NCBI RefSeq assembly: GCF_900547205.1
Contig: NZ_URFY01000005.1
Span: 1-64,000, forward strand
DNA from: an uncultured Bacteroides sp.
Lineage (GTDB): Bacteria > Bacteroidota > Bacteroidia > Bacteroidales > Bacteroidaceae
Reading direction: 5' to 3'
DNA: 64,000 nt
Below the pieces are notes generated by a model, which had not been told where the DNA came from, did not search any database, and worked only from the letters and a program-made list of their open reading frames with translations. Numbering within the stretch: position 1 is the stretch's first letter; each line of letters opens with the position of its first letter. Positions 10,196-18,495 of the stretch are shown piece after piece. Made by a program: the position numbers and the translations under genes.

Positions 10196-10199
10196 TGAA

Positions 10200-10454
10200 G
10201 CTGAATAAGACAAACAAACAATACAATTATAGAAAAGACCTAGAATGAACTTTGTCTCGGGAATGTGGCATAATGTTCACAAAGACACAGTGTTCGCCAC
10301 TACCAGTGGCTTAAGTTTTGAAGACTGAGCCCCGCAGCCTTATAACTTTCAATACTTAATCAGACAGAAATAATTTTAATTATGTCAGAAATACAAAAAC
10401 AATACTGATTATTAATAACAGCTTTTCTTTAGGGAAGGCGCAATTTATTTACAT
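10200..10454. other. Intergenic region with small hairpin
   Basis: No gene seen. It contains a short perfect hairpin, GCCACT-ACC-AGTGGC, at 10296-10310. This may end transcription from the lipoprotein gene, but there is no strong T-run. A low-confidence observation. Confidence 0.35.
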
Positions 10455-10670
10455 ATGAAAACAGCTTTTTTATTAGGTAGCATTGGTGCAGGACTCTTTT
10501 TGTTAAGCAACATTTATTCAATTATTCTAATGGCAACTATGGAGAGTGCAAAATATATGGACTCCACATATTACATTCATTCCATTCTTGGTATTGTTGC
10601 CTGGACATTAATTTTTAGTTGTTTTATAATCGCTTATCAAAAACAAAACAATAAATCATGGAAGGATTAA
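10455..10670 (+). CDS. Small two-helix membrane protein
   Basis: A 71-residue protein made mostly of two membrane helices (about residues 5-27 and 43-62) with a short charged tail (KQNNKSWKD). Its end overlaps the start of the next gene by 13 bp in another frame, so the two are probably translated together. It belongs to the plus-strand cargo inserted in the tail module. No family is recognised. Paired small membrane proteins like these recur in Bacteroides accessory regions, but I know of no assigned function. Confidence 0.6.
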   Translation: MKTAFLLGSIGAGLFLLSNIYSIILMATMESAKYMDSTYYIHSILGIVAWTLIFSCFIIAYQKQNNKSWKD

Positions 10671-11026
10671 TACAATTTACCGGCATAGTAATGATTGCAT
10701 TTGGCATATTGCAAATCATTCTTTTTTTCAAAATTTGGGGTATGACAAACAATGTTAAGCGGATCTGGAAGAAAATTGATAATAAGGATTTTCTTTCAGA
10801 GGCTTGTGTCTCTTACATAAAAGGCGATTTAGAAGAAACTGAAAGGCTAGCGAATGAAGCTTTTTTGCAAGAAATAGCTCTCCTTTCCAAATCGGCCAGT
10901 TCTTTAGAAGATTGGCATAATGGGTACGAAGAAATAAAAACAAAATACACACGCATCTTTAAGAAAATAGATAAGCCATCTCCAGACTTTAAAAAATATG
11001 AAGATACGAAATTGTATCTATTATAA
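10658..11026 (+). CDS. Membrane-anchored small protein
   Basis: A 122-residue protein with one N-terminal membrane helix (about residues 4-27), followed by FFKIWGMTNNVKRIW and a helical cytosolic domain containing a TPR-like helix pair (residues ~48-80). It overlaps the preceding membrane-protein gene by 13 bp. The two probably act together, for example as a membrane complex, but this is inference from the overlap. It is the last gene of the plus-strand cargo before the convergent phage gene. Confidence 0.6.
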   Translation: MEGLIQFTGIVMIAFGILQIILFFKIWGMTNNVKRIWKKIDNKDFLSEACVSYIKGDLEETERLANEAFLQEIALLSKSASSLEDWHNGYEEIKTKYTRIFKKIDKPSPDFKKYEDTKLYLL

Positions 11027-11074
11027 GGTAAAGAACAAAAGCAAGAGTTAGCTTTATAATCACTTAACTAATAA

Positions 11075-11133
11075 AATGCAGTCCCAATTCCGGTTCGTCA
11101 ATCCACAAAACGTCCGGACTAGTGGGCTGCATT
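11075..11133. repeat. Imperfect inverted repeat between convergent genes
   Basis: A nested imperfect palindrome. The outer arms are AATGCAGTCCC and GGGCTGCATT (one bulge); the inner arms are CCGG and CCGG around a ~24-nt loop. It lies between the last plus-strand cargo gene and the convergent minus-strand tail gene, so it could terminate transcription on either strand. It also sits where the cargo block joins phage DNA, so it could mark a recombination end. Confidence 0.45.
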
Positions 11134-11176
11134 AAAAGTATCACCATAGCATTAAGTGAATTGTATCGTCATGGAA

Positions 11177-11884
11177 TCATTCACTAATCATCTTCCTTAT
11201 CAAATCCCGATTTCTAGGATCATCCGCATCAATCACTCTGCCATCACCACGTCCCAGTTTTTTGCGTTCTTCATCACTGAGATATACAGTAGTGATAGCA
11301 TCGGCGAACAGCATATTAAGATTCACATAGCTGATTCCCCAAAGCACATACTCCATGGTCCACCCATAACGCTGGCAGGCAAAATCAATCAGTAGCCCAT
11401 AGATGCTTTTTCCTCCAAAAGTGATGCTACTCCCCTCTCCTTTTATCCTGCTGATTTGAGTTTTCATCTCCCGATCGGCATCTATTCCAAAATACAGGAT
11501 GAACTCCTCTATTTTATCATTCGAAAGGATAACGGTTAATAGGGTAGCCAAGTCTTCCGCTGACGTATTATCTTGCAAGAACTTGGCACGGCGAAGCACC
11601 TTCTCCATATCCAAAATACTTTTTTTATCATTAAATGTAGAATAAGCAATGATTTGGCAAACGGTATCCGGCTTATCCGTGCATATCCGCAACGCTTCCG
11701 CCAACGGATTGATTGACAGAAGTTCCATATTTACCCCCATCGAGAAATACAGGTTCTTCAATATCTGCATCTTTCCGAGCGTAGGCGGATAAAGACATAA
11801 CTTACTCTTACCGAGACTAAAACTGATGGGACGTTCAATGATAGCATCGGATATATTCATTTCGATTTCTTTATTATTACTCAT
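11177..11884 (-). CDS. Phage tail protein in tail-assembly-chaperone position
   Basis: A 235-residue soluble protein encoded after the tail-tube gene and, in phage order, before the tape measure. That is where siphophages encode the tail-assembly chaperone that coats the tape measure. It is predicted largely helical, with LYPPTLGKMQILKNL near residue 35 and a charged C-terminal tail. I did not recognise a specific family, and no programmed frameshift was identified. It differs from the textbook layout because 3.5 kb of oppositely oriented cargo separates it from the tape measure. Confidence 0.55.
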   Translation of the reverse strand: MSNNKEIEMNISDAIIERPISFSLGKSKLCLYPPTLGKMQILKNLYFSMGVNMELLSINPLAEALRICTDKPDTVCQIIAYSTFNDKKSILDMEKVLRRAKFLQDNTSAEDLATLLTVILSNDKIEEFILYFGIDADREMKTQISRIKGEGSSITFGGKSIYGLLIDFACQRYGWTMEYVLWGISYVNLNMLFADAITTVYLSDEERKKLGRGDGRVIDADDPRNRDLIRKMISE

Positions 11885-11895
11885 AACGGTATTTA

Positions 11896-11931
11896 TAAAA
11901 AAAGAGCGCTGTGACCAGCACTAGCGCTCTT
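11896..11931 (-). terminator. Rho-independent terminator after tail-tube gene
   Basis: On the minus strand, an 8-bp stem AGAGCGCT/AGCGCTCT with a 12-nt loop is followed by seven T. It lies between the tail-tube gene and the chaperone-position gene. It probably lowers expression of downstream tail genes relative to the abundant tube protein. Confidence 0.85.
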
Positions 11932-11950
11932 CGTTAACCCAAAAACAAAA

Positions 11951-12418
11951 CTACTTTCCAGCCTCAGCAGAAGGTGTGTAAGGTTTCACTTGGTTGCCTT
12001 CGTTCGGTTTCAACACATCCACTGTGTATTTCCATTTTCTACCTTCGGCAGTATCATACGATTCTTCCAAAGAAACGATAGAACGTTCGATCAGGATGCC
12101 TTCGCAGGTTGCATCTTCCGGAGTCACACGGAAAGCATACTCGCCTTCAACCACTCCATCGGAATCAAGAATCGGTTTTACGCGCCCTTTTGCCGCACGG
12201 ATTTCAAATTCGAAGGCATAAGTATTTCTTGCATACTTCACTGCTTCATTTTCACCGCCTTCTACCTTTGCTTCTTTCTTCTCGCCCTTGGTAGGAGTCA
12301 GTTTGGTTGAGCCTTCAACCGGGTCGCATGAAAGTTTTGTCCATTCTGTAGGCAGTGCACCATTGGCTCCGCATTTTCCAAACTCAATTGTGGGTTTTCC
12401 CCAAGATAATTGTGCCAT
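11951..12418 (-). CDS. Major tail (tube)-like phage protein
   Basis: A 155-residue protein with the pattern of a short siphophage tail-tube subunit. It has a single beta-rich domain (MAQLSWGKPTIEF near the start, NTYAFEFEIRAAKGR in the middle), an acidic loop and a Pro/Ala-rich flexible C-terminus. No signal peptide. A strong terminator follows immediately, as expected for a gene expressed more highly than its neighbours. The assignment is by size, fold pattern and position before the chaperone and tape measure. Confidence 0.6.
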   Translation of the reverse strand: MAQLSWGKPTIEFGKCGANGALPTEWTKLSCDPVEGSTKLTPTKGEKKEAKVEGGENEAVKYARNTYAFEFEIRAAKGRVKPILDSDGVVEGEYAFRVTPEDATCEGILIERSIVSLEESYDTAEGRKWKYTVDVLKPNEGNQVKPYTPSAEAGK

Positions 12419-12604
12419 AATCTTAATGTTTTAATTTTTAATTAATAATTTATATATAAAAAAGCTAGCTTTCGGTTTTTCGTTTCCAATCTAAAAACAT
12501 CTTGTTTTCTTTTTCGTTGGTAAAAGTACTGCCAATATTGATAACAAAATAATTTTTGATTCATTGAAAAGTGACATATAAGTAAAAGTCATAAATTACC
12601 TATT

Positions 12605-13039
12605 TTAAGGGATTATTTCTTTCTCTTTTAGACGCTTGATAATCTCCGGATATATGCGATCTATTTCACGTCCGATTGGATGTTGTTTATGCTGAAAGAG
12701 CAAATCATTAGTAAGATGATTAGTAACTCCTGATGGAGATTTATACGCTAATTCTTTTGCAAATAAGCTACGAAATCCAGACTCCATTTTTCTACTAGCC
12801 AGACTAATAGGTGAATAAAGATATAAAATTATAAATATAGACACCTTTTTTATATCAGAAATAAAAGAATCGGATTTTAAATTTTCTGCAGATAGTTCAC
12901 AAATCCATTTAATAATCATTGGAATATACTCTTTATCCGTAAGCAATGGAACTTCCAATTTCTTTTTCATCTCTTTCAGCTCTGCTTCTTGTTTGCATAT
13001 TACTTCTAGGTCATATACCTTTTGAAAATAATTTTCCAT
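12605..13039 (-). CDS. Hypothetical protein upstream of tail genes
   Basis: A 144-residue, mainly helical, Lys/Glu-rich protein. It has one moderately hydrophobic segment (IFIILYLYSPISLA, about residues 70-83) that could be buried or membrane-associated. It lies 7 bp after the 61-codon gene on the same strand and 186 bp before the tail-tube gene. A phage connector role is conceivable from its place, but nothing in the sequence supports one specifically. Confidence 0.5.
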   Translation of the reverse strand: MENYFQKVYDLEVICKQEAELKEMKKKLEVPLLTDKEYIPMIIKWICELSAENLKSDSFISDIKKVSIFIILYLYSPISLASRKMESGFRSLFAKELAYKSPSGVTNHLTNDLLFQHKQHPIGREIDRIYPEIIKRLKEKEIIP

Positions 13040-13046
13040 ATCTTCA

Positions 13047-13232
13047 TCATTTTAAAGTTATTAATCCCTCTTCTTTTAATGTTTCTTCCTTTTCTATACG
13101 CTCGGCCCATCCCCACATCATAGCCATATAAAGAGCATTAGTATACAAGACAATTTCCCTACCAGTGGTAATAAATTCCACTCTAAAAGCAGCATTTCTA
13201 GCCATCAACTTTAATTCCGTTTTTTGTTTCAT
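13047..13232 (-). CDS. Small hypothetical protein
   Basis: A 61-residue protein, basic at the N-terminus, with a Met/Trp-rich middle (LYMAMMWGWAERIEKEE). It lies 7 bp upstream of the 144-residue gene in the same direction, so the two probably form a pair. It is the rightmost minus-strand gene of the phage-derived block; beyond it the strand changes. No function recognised. Confidence 0.45.
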   Translation of the reverse strand: MKQKTELKLMARNAAFRVEFITTGREIVLYTNALYMAMMWGWAERIEKEETLKEEGLITLK

Positions 13233-13585
13233 AATAATTTATTGAATTTTTAATGGTTTTATCGGTACGCCTATCTATCATATACCAAACACACATATAT
13301 GTAACTATTACTTACCAACAATGCAGCAAATGTAATATCATTAATAGAGAATTATCGAGAACATGGGAATCAATTTGTGACATTATGAAGATAATCACGA
13401 ATTTAAAGAAAACGAGTACAAAAATAAGAGCAAATCAATTTTGCAGATACAGTTATTATTTCTACCTTTACACCGTATTAACCGACAAGATGTATTTACC
13501 AATCCATAAGGATGTATTAGTCAGCTCTATTGCACAAACTAATAATTCCTCCTTATCTTTTAGCAACTTCATCTGTATAAATTAA

Positions 13586-13651
13586 TCTGTTGCACTTGAG
13601 CAACCCGCCTATTGCACTTGTGCAACTAGCAAGTTACACTTGTCCATCCGG
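13586..13651. repeat. 22-bp tandem array A (3 units)
   Basis: Three consecutive 22-bp units with the core TTGCACTTGNGCAAC. Units 1 and 2 are themselves near-palindromes (GTTGC...GCAAC and TTGCA...TGCAA). Unit 3 is degenerate (TTACACTTGTCCATC). It lies ~50 bp upstream of the HU-like gene, in the otherwise empty 470-bp region between divergent genes. The palindromic units look like protein-binding sites. Confidence 0.75.
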
Positions 13652-13703
13652 AGAAATGCTCAACTGCAACCAAACAATGATAAATTATTAATAAGGAATT
13701 ATA

Positions 13704-14117
13704 ATGGGCATACCTTACAAAACAACACGCTTTGCCGATACCTTCAGTGGTGACAAAGAAACAAACGTACGCGTACAACTGCTATCGTGGGACACGCTCG
13801 ACATGAAAGCTTTCGTTGAATATCTGGCGGAGAAAAACAACATTCCAAAAAGCGAAGCATACAAGAGTTTGTGCATGGTGCTGGAAGGCATTGAAGATGT
13901 ACTGAAAGAAGGAAATATTCTCAATCTGGATGATTTCGGCAGCTTCTCTTTGAACGGCTGTTTTTGCGATGATAAAGAACCCGGAGAGAACCACCGGGCT
14001 GAATCCATACAAGTGAAAAACATTATTTTCAAGGCAGTGAGGGCGTTGAAGAAACGCATATCGGCAGCCGGATTTGAGAAGTACAACCCCGAAAGACACA
14101 ATATACGGAGATATTAA
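13704..14117 (+). CDS. HU-like histone-family DNA-binding protein
   Basis: A 137-residue protein with the divergent Bacteroides HU/IHF-like fold: a helical N-terminus after MGIPYKTTRFAD, the segment YLAEKNNIPKSEAYKSL, then NLDDFGSFSLNG (the beta-arm entry, compare DFGSF in IHF/HU) and a basic C-terminus ending in RHNIRRY. These proteins bend or coat DNA and occur both in the core genome and on mobile elements. The helicase-like gene follows after 6 bp, so the two form an operon. A 22-bp repeat array of palindromic sites lies just upstream and could be its own target; this is inference. Confidence 0.8.
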   Translation: MGIPYKTTRFADTFSGDKETNVRVQLLSWDTLDMKAFVEYLAEKNNIPKSEAYKSLCMVLEGIEDVLKEGNILNLDDFGSFSLNGCFCDDKEPGENHRAESIQVKNIIFKAVRALKKRISAAGFEKYNPERHNIRRY

Positions 14118-14123
14118 CCAACC

Positions 14124-15923
14124 ATGCAATACGACAGAACCTACTCCATCCGAAAAGGTGAATACTTTGCGGATGCACTGAAACGGGCCGGAAAAGACTT
14201 TATTCCGACCAACTGCATCATCAATAAATTACTGCCCGGACTAGGCGCCACGCACTGCGAACTGGTTGCACCACGCAAGTCGATTATCATCGAACCTAAT
14301 GTGCCGGTAATCGAATCGAAAGCCAAGAAACACAAGAATGCACTTGCCGTCTACAAAGGGGTAAGCGTCAGGCAAATAGCAGACTTCCTCGAAACGAATC
14401 GCGACAAACACTTCAAGCTGCTGACTACCCCCGAAGGATTCAGCAAAATAAAGGAAGCCATGCAAGCGGTGGATCTGGATATGTATGAGGACTGCTTTGT
14501 ATTGTTCGACGAATGCGAGAAGCTGGTGCAGGATGTGCATTACCGCGACTCCATCCGCGAACCGATGAACGATTTCTTCCATTTCCGCAACAAAGCGCTT
14601 ATATCCGCTACGCCCATTATACCCGAGAAGGACATTCGTTTCGACGGATTCATGAAAGTATTGATTCAACCGGACTACCCCTATCACCAGAAACTGAAAC
14701 TTATCACGACCAACAACGTGCTGGAGACATTGCAGGAAGTGATTGAAGCCAAACGCGGAACGGTCTGCATCTTCTGCAACAGCATCGACTCCATAGATAG
14801 CTTCTACCGCCTGATTCCCGAACTGAGCAACGCCTGCACTTTCTGTAGCGAAGACGGGCAATATAAACTTTGGAGAGGAAACCGACGCAAGAAGTCGATG
14901 ATGATTACCGAACTGGAACACTATAACTTCTTTACTTCCCGCTTCTACTCTGCCGTGGATATCTTATGCAAGAATCCTCCGCACGTTATTCTTATCAGTG
15001 ATTTATTCGGTGCTGCGCAATCGGTAATCGACCCCGCTACCGAAGCTATCCAGATTATCGGACGTTTCCGCGACGGAGTGAACAGCGTGACCCATATTGC
15101 ATCTATCCGCCCGGACCTTGAATGTATGTCGGCTTCGGAAATTGACCACTGGATTGAGGGTGCTTCCAACATCTTCAATGGCTGGAAAGCGCAACTGGCA
15201 CGCACATCGAATATTGGCGAGCGCACCTTATTGCAGGAAGCCATCGGAGAAAACTCTTATCTCCCCTATCTGGATGAAAACGGAAAGCCGGACCCGTTTC
15301 TGATTGCCAACTTCTACGAGAAGGAACAAGTGAAACGCCTCTACACCTCCACCAACCTGCTATGCAATGCTTATCAGCAGACCGATTATTTCGACTTCGC
15401 GCACGAAGAACGCCTGATGCCCGTGTCGGACAATGAACGCATGGCGATACAGCACCGCCTGGCAAAGAAGAAGCGGGCGGAACTTATCGTGTGGAAGCTG
15501 GGAGAAATGGAAAAGATGAGCCGGTCTACCGACAAGAAAGTGCAGAAACGCTATCAGCGAATGTTGACGAACCTGATTACTTCTACGGCAGATAGGTATA
15601 TACTCGATTGTTTCCAGCGTTTCGGAGCGGAATTTATCCGCGAAGCTGACTACAACGAAAACAAATTGCGCACGGCATTGAACCTAAGCAACGAACACTC
15701 TATTAAGAAATCGGGAGAGATGCGGACGCATATCCGGCGCAGTTTCCCCGTAGGTACGGAGCTGTCCGTGCAAGAAGCGAAAAGTATGCTTAAACAGGTG
15801 TACAAAAAGATGGGACTGAACACAGGACGGGGAATAACGACGAAAGAACTGGAACAATATGCAGAAGTAGAAAAAGGATGGAAACATGACAGCAGGACCA
15901 TCAAAATACTGAAACTCAAATGA
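14124..15923 (+). CDS. Divergent SF2 helicase-like protein lacking the Walker A lysine
   Basis: A 599-residue protein with recognisable SF2 helicase motifs. Motif I is degenerate, GLGATH (residues 39-44), with Ala where the nucleotide-binding Lys is expected. Motif II reads DECE (129-132), motif III SAT (161-163), and motif VI QIIGRFRDG (310-318). The ~270-residue C-terminal domain is basic and unassigned. I recall the same GATH-type motif in other Bacteroides phage and mobile-element proteins, so it is probably a family trait and not damage. A role in replication or DNA remodelling is inferred from the motifs and from the operon with an HU-like protein. Codon use is GC-richer than the tail module, so the pair may have a different origin. 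Confidence 0.6.
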   Translation: MQYDRTYSIRKGEYFADALKRAGKDFIPTNCIINKLLPGLGATHCELVAPRKSIIIEPNVPVIESKAKKHKNALAVYKGVSVRQIADFLETNRDKHFKLLTTPEGFSKIKEAMQAVDLDMYEDCFVLFDECEKLVQDVHYRDSIREPMNDFFHFRNKALISATPIIPEKDIRFDGFMKVLIQPDYPYHQKLKLITTNNVLETLQEVIEAKRGTVCIFCNSIDSIDSFYRLIPELSNACTFCSEDGQYKLWRGNRRKKSMMITELEHYNFFTSRFYSAVDILCKNPPHVILISDLFGAAQSVIDPATEAIQIIGRFRDGVNSVTHIASIRPDLECMSASEIDHWIEGASNIFNGWKAQLARTSNIGERTLLQEAIGENSYLPYLDENGKPDPFLIANFYEKEQVKRLYTSTNLLCNAYQQTDYFDFAHEERLMPVSDNERMAIQHRLAKKKRAELIVWKLGEMEKMSRSTDKKVQKRYQRMLTNLITSTADRYILDCFQRFGAEFIREADYNENKLRTALNLSNEHSIKKSGEMRTHIRRSFPVGTELSVQEAKSMLKQVYKKMGLNTGRGITTKELEQYAEVEKGWKHDSRTIKILKLK

Positions 15924-16035
15924 TTGATAGGAAAATGCAGTTTCTTCTTCGGAAACACCAAAATCTATATAGAAGGAATCTGTAAACTTCTCTTGATTTA
16001 GGGGTGTTTTGATAGTTATATCACTGATTATCAGG

Positions 16036-16095
16036 TCTGCCACATTTTTGTTTTTCCCCGTATAATACGTAATAGAAATACAAAAATGTGGCAGA
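16036..16095. repeat. 16-bp perfect inverted repeat
   Basis: TCTGCCACATTTTTGT (16036-16051) is repeated in perfect inverse at 16080-16095 with a 28-nt spacer. It lies between the convergent helicase-like and ccsBA genes, ending 8 bp from the ccsBA stop. It could act as a bidirectional terminator, but the arms lack the GC-rich stem and T-run of a classic one. It may be a recombination or binding site instead. Confidence 0.7.
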
Positions 16096-16103
16096 AGTTC
16101 TTT

Positions 16104-18446
16104 TTAATAAGAATGCAGTCCGCTCAGGAAGTAGTTCACTCCAAACCACGTCATGAGGATGGAGAGGATGGCTACTACCGACAGCAGATTAAAGCACAAA
16201 GTGGTCTTTCCTTTCAGCAAAGGGATGAAACGGATATGGAGCACCAGTGCATAGACTACGATTGATATCAGCGCCCATGTTTCTTTCGGGTCCCATCCCC
16301 AATATCTTCCCCACGATACATTTGCCCAGATGGCTCCGAGGAATGTTCCTGCGGTCATGAAGAACAGGCCGAGAATCATCGCCATTTCATTCAGCATGGT
16401 AAATTCGCGGATGCGGAACTGGAGCTTTGTGCGGTTTGCAGCATTCGTCAGACCCATCAAGACAAGATTGAACAGACCCGTGAGAGCACAAAGCGCAAAG
16501 AATACATAGCCCACCATAATGACGGCAACATGGGACATCAACCAATAGGATTGGAGCACGGGAACTAACGGGGTGATGGAAGGATTCATATGGTTGAGTC
16601 CTGCCACGAAAAGCATGATGCCGCCCAATATGCCCGATAGTGCCGGAAGAATCCGAAAACGACGGGCAAAGAGCAATCCGCCGCCTACCAGCATCCACGA
16701 AGTGCATACCATAGATTCGTAAGCATTGGCCCAAGGTGCGCGCCCTGAGATGTACCAACGTAGCAGAACTACCGACGTATGCGCCAGAAAAGCAATGACG
16801 AGCAAAGCAATAAGAGCAGCGCCTAGCCTTTTCCCCCATTTAAAATCGACAAAAATCTCACCACAGGTTATAAAGAGCAATATCCCTCCAAAAATCAGGT
16901 ATGCCAGCCTACACCAGAAAAAGAGATTCAACTGATTGTAGAGAAGTTCCGCTTTCACTTTCCGGTTGTCGATGGCAGGAGTTTTCGCCTTTGCCTGCTG
17001 AAAGGTGTTCATCATATCGACAATTTTGTCAGCTTCCTTCCAGTCGCCGGATTGCACGCCATGTCCCAATTCGTAGAGATACCAATCCATTATTTTAGAA
17101 ACGAACAACGAATCTTTCCCTTCGTAGACGCTTAAATCGTCGCCCGATGAAGACCACTTTCCTTGTGTGTCATTCTCCACAGGAAAAAGCGGAAGCAATT
17201 GTTGCTGCATGATGCGGTAGACGATATTCACCGATTCATCCAGTTTGAGCAAGTCCGATTCAGAACGTTTGCGCTCCGATGCCGGCTTGGCATAGATGGC
17301 ATTCACTTCATCCGTCAGGAGATAGTTGCCGTCCGCATCGAAAACATCTTGCCAGGCAATGTACGGGTCGCTTCTTCCGAATCGCTGAAGGAGCTTTTCA
17401 TTTTCCAGTTTGATGAAAGGATAGGCTCCCCATTCGTCGGGAAAAGCAAGTAGGTTCAGGAAGAATTGATCGGGACCGACCGTGTAGCTTTTATCCGCTA
17501 CGCGGAGTTTTAGCTTATCAGCACCGTGAAGCTTGCGCAAAATGGAGGATGTATAACTATTGACCGGTTCGAGACGTCCGTTGGGATTGAGCACCACCAG
17601 ACTGCCGAACTTCTTGGCATGATGCAAAGGTACGCAAGGTTGCAACGTAGATGGGGATTGTCGTTGTGCAAAAGACGAGGCTTGTTGCTGTGCATTTAAA
17701 GTCGGCGCACTGAATCCTCCCAATAGTACGAGCATAAATAGCTCTTTTCGCAGCCGTCCGAAACGGGACTTACGGCTGAACAACGTAAGCACAAAACCTG
17801 CAAACATGAGAAAATATCCTGTATACGTAAGCTGCATACCGGGACGGTCATAACTCACCGACAGCACCGTTCCTTGCTCGTCGGCATCAAACGAAGACTG
17901 AAACAGGCGATACCCATCTACATTGATCACCTTATTCATACTGACGGTAGCCGCCTGCGGAGCTTCCCCCTCTTTTCTAATCACCAGATCGCTTTCATAA
18001 GACATCGGACTATGCGAACCCGGATAACGCTTCAACCTGAAATCATCCAAAGTGACGGAAAACGGCAGGACGGCATTTCCCGGCCCTGCCTCTCCGTCTT
18101 TCATCATGCTAACTGCCGTTTCCCCCTCACGGATATGCATGACGCCCGTTACCCCTACATAATGAGTAACGGCAGCCCCCAACCAAATAAAAAGGAAAGC
18201 TCCATGAAACATCAAACTGCCCTTGCTGACTCTCTTGAAACTTCTCCCCTGAAGAAACATAGCCAACAGATTGACAGCCTGCAAAAGCTGCAACAGTATG
18301 AACCAAGGAGCATAATAAAAGGATTCGCGCGCCACGGCGGGTCCATACGCGTTTTCTACAAAAGTGGCTATTGCCAATATCAACGCATAGAGTCCTGCCA
18401 GCACGTACATTAAAATCGGTGAAGCTATCAGCCGAATCAGTTTCAT
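16104..18446 (-). CDS. ccsBA: Cytochrome c biogenesis protein CcsBA (ResB/CcsA fusion)
   Basis: A 780-residue polytopic membrane protein that exports haem and attaches it to CXXCH motifs of periplasmic cytochromes (System II). The N-terminal ~250 residues are ResB/CcsB-like, with membrane helices near the start and around 210-250. A long periplasmic domain follows, then a C-terminal CcsA part of about eight helices containing the WWD haem-handling motif WANVSWGRYWGWDPKETWAL at 707-726. Conserved His candidates include HMNPS and SHVAVIM. It is the last gene of a five-gene operon encoding two di-haem proteins, so it probably serves as their dedicated maturation factor. Confidence 0.93.
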   Translation of the reverse strand: MKLIRLIASPILMYVLAGLYALILAIATFVENAYGPAVARESFYYAPWFILLQLLQAVNLLAMFLQGRSFKRVSKGSLMFHGAFLFIWLGAAVTHYVGVTGVMHIREGETAVSMMKDGEAGPGNAVLPFSVTLDDFRLKRYPGSHSPMSYESDLVIRKEGEAPQAATVSMNKVINVDGYRLFQSSFDADEQGTVLSVSYDRPGMQLTYTGYFLMFAGFVLTLFSRKSRFGRLRKELFMLVLLGGFSAPTLNAQQQASSFAQRQSPSTLQPCVPLHHAKKFGSLVVLNPNGRLEPVNSYTSSILRKLHGADKLKLRVADKSYTVGPDQFFLNLLAFPDEWGAYPFIKLENEKLLQRFGRSDPYIAWQDVFDADGNYLLTDEVNAIYAKPASERKRSESDLLKLDESVNIVYRIMQQQLLPLFPVENDTQGKWSSSGDDLSVYEGKDSLFVSKIMDWYLYELGHGVQSGDWKEADKIVDMMNTFQQAKAKTPAIDNRKVKAELLYNQLNLFFWCRLAYLIFGGILLFITCGEIFVDFKWGKRLGAALIALLVIAFLAHTSVVLLRWYISGRAPWANAYESMVCTSWMLVGGGLLFARRFRILPALSGILGGIMLFVAGLNHMNPSITPLVPVLQSYWLMSHVAVIMVGYVFFALCALTGLFNLVLMGLTNAANRTKLQFRIREFTMLNEMAMILGLFFMTAGTFLGAIWANVSWGRYWGWDPKETWALISIVVYALVLHIRFIPLLKGKTTLCFNLLSVVAILSILMTWFGVNYFLSGLHSY

Positions 18447-18495
18447 CAGTTTTTCGTTATTAGTTATGATGGTTCTAAAAAAAGCAAGAGATTGT

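Larger units (their letters stand above)
9182..10199. repeat. Direct repeat, copy 2 (lipoprotein cargo unit)
   Basis: Second copy of the unit at 7609-8632. It begins with the same TCAAGTTATTATTAGAC sequence that in copy 1 belongs to the tape-measure leader. It is 6 bp shorter within the coding region (239 versus 241 codons). The match ends just after the stop codon, where the two 3' flanks diverge. Confidence 0.92.

Noticed and set aside
11075..11133. The imperfect palindrome considered as an integron attC site
   Set aside because: No integrase or cassette array is present, and the core sites do not match.
13253..13585. A 110-codon plus-strand frame upstream of the HU-like gene
   Set aside because: Its composition is that of random AT-rich DNA, it shows no domain or signal, and it runs through a divergent promoter region.
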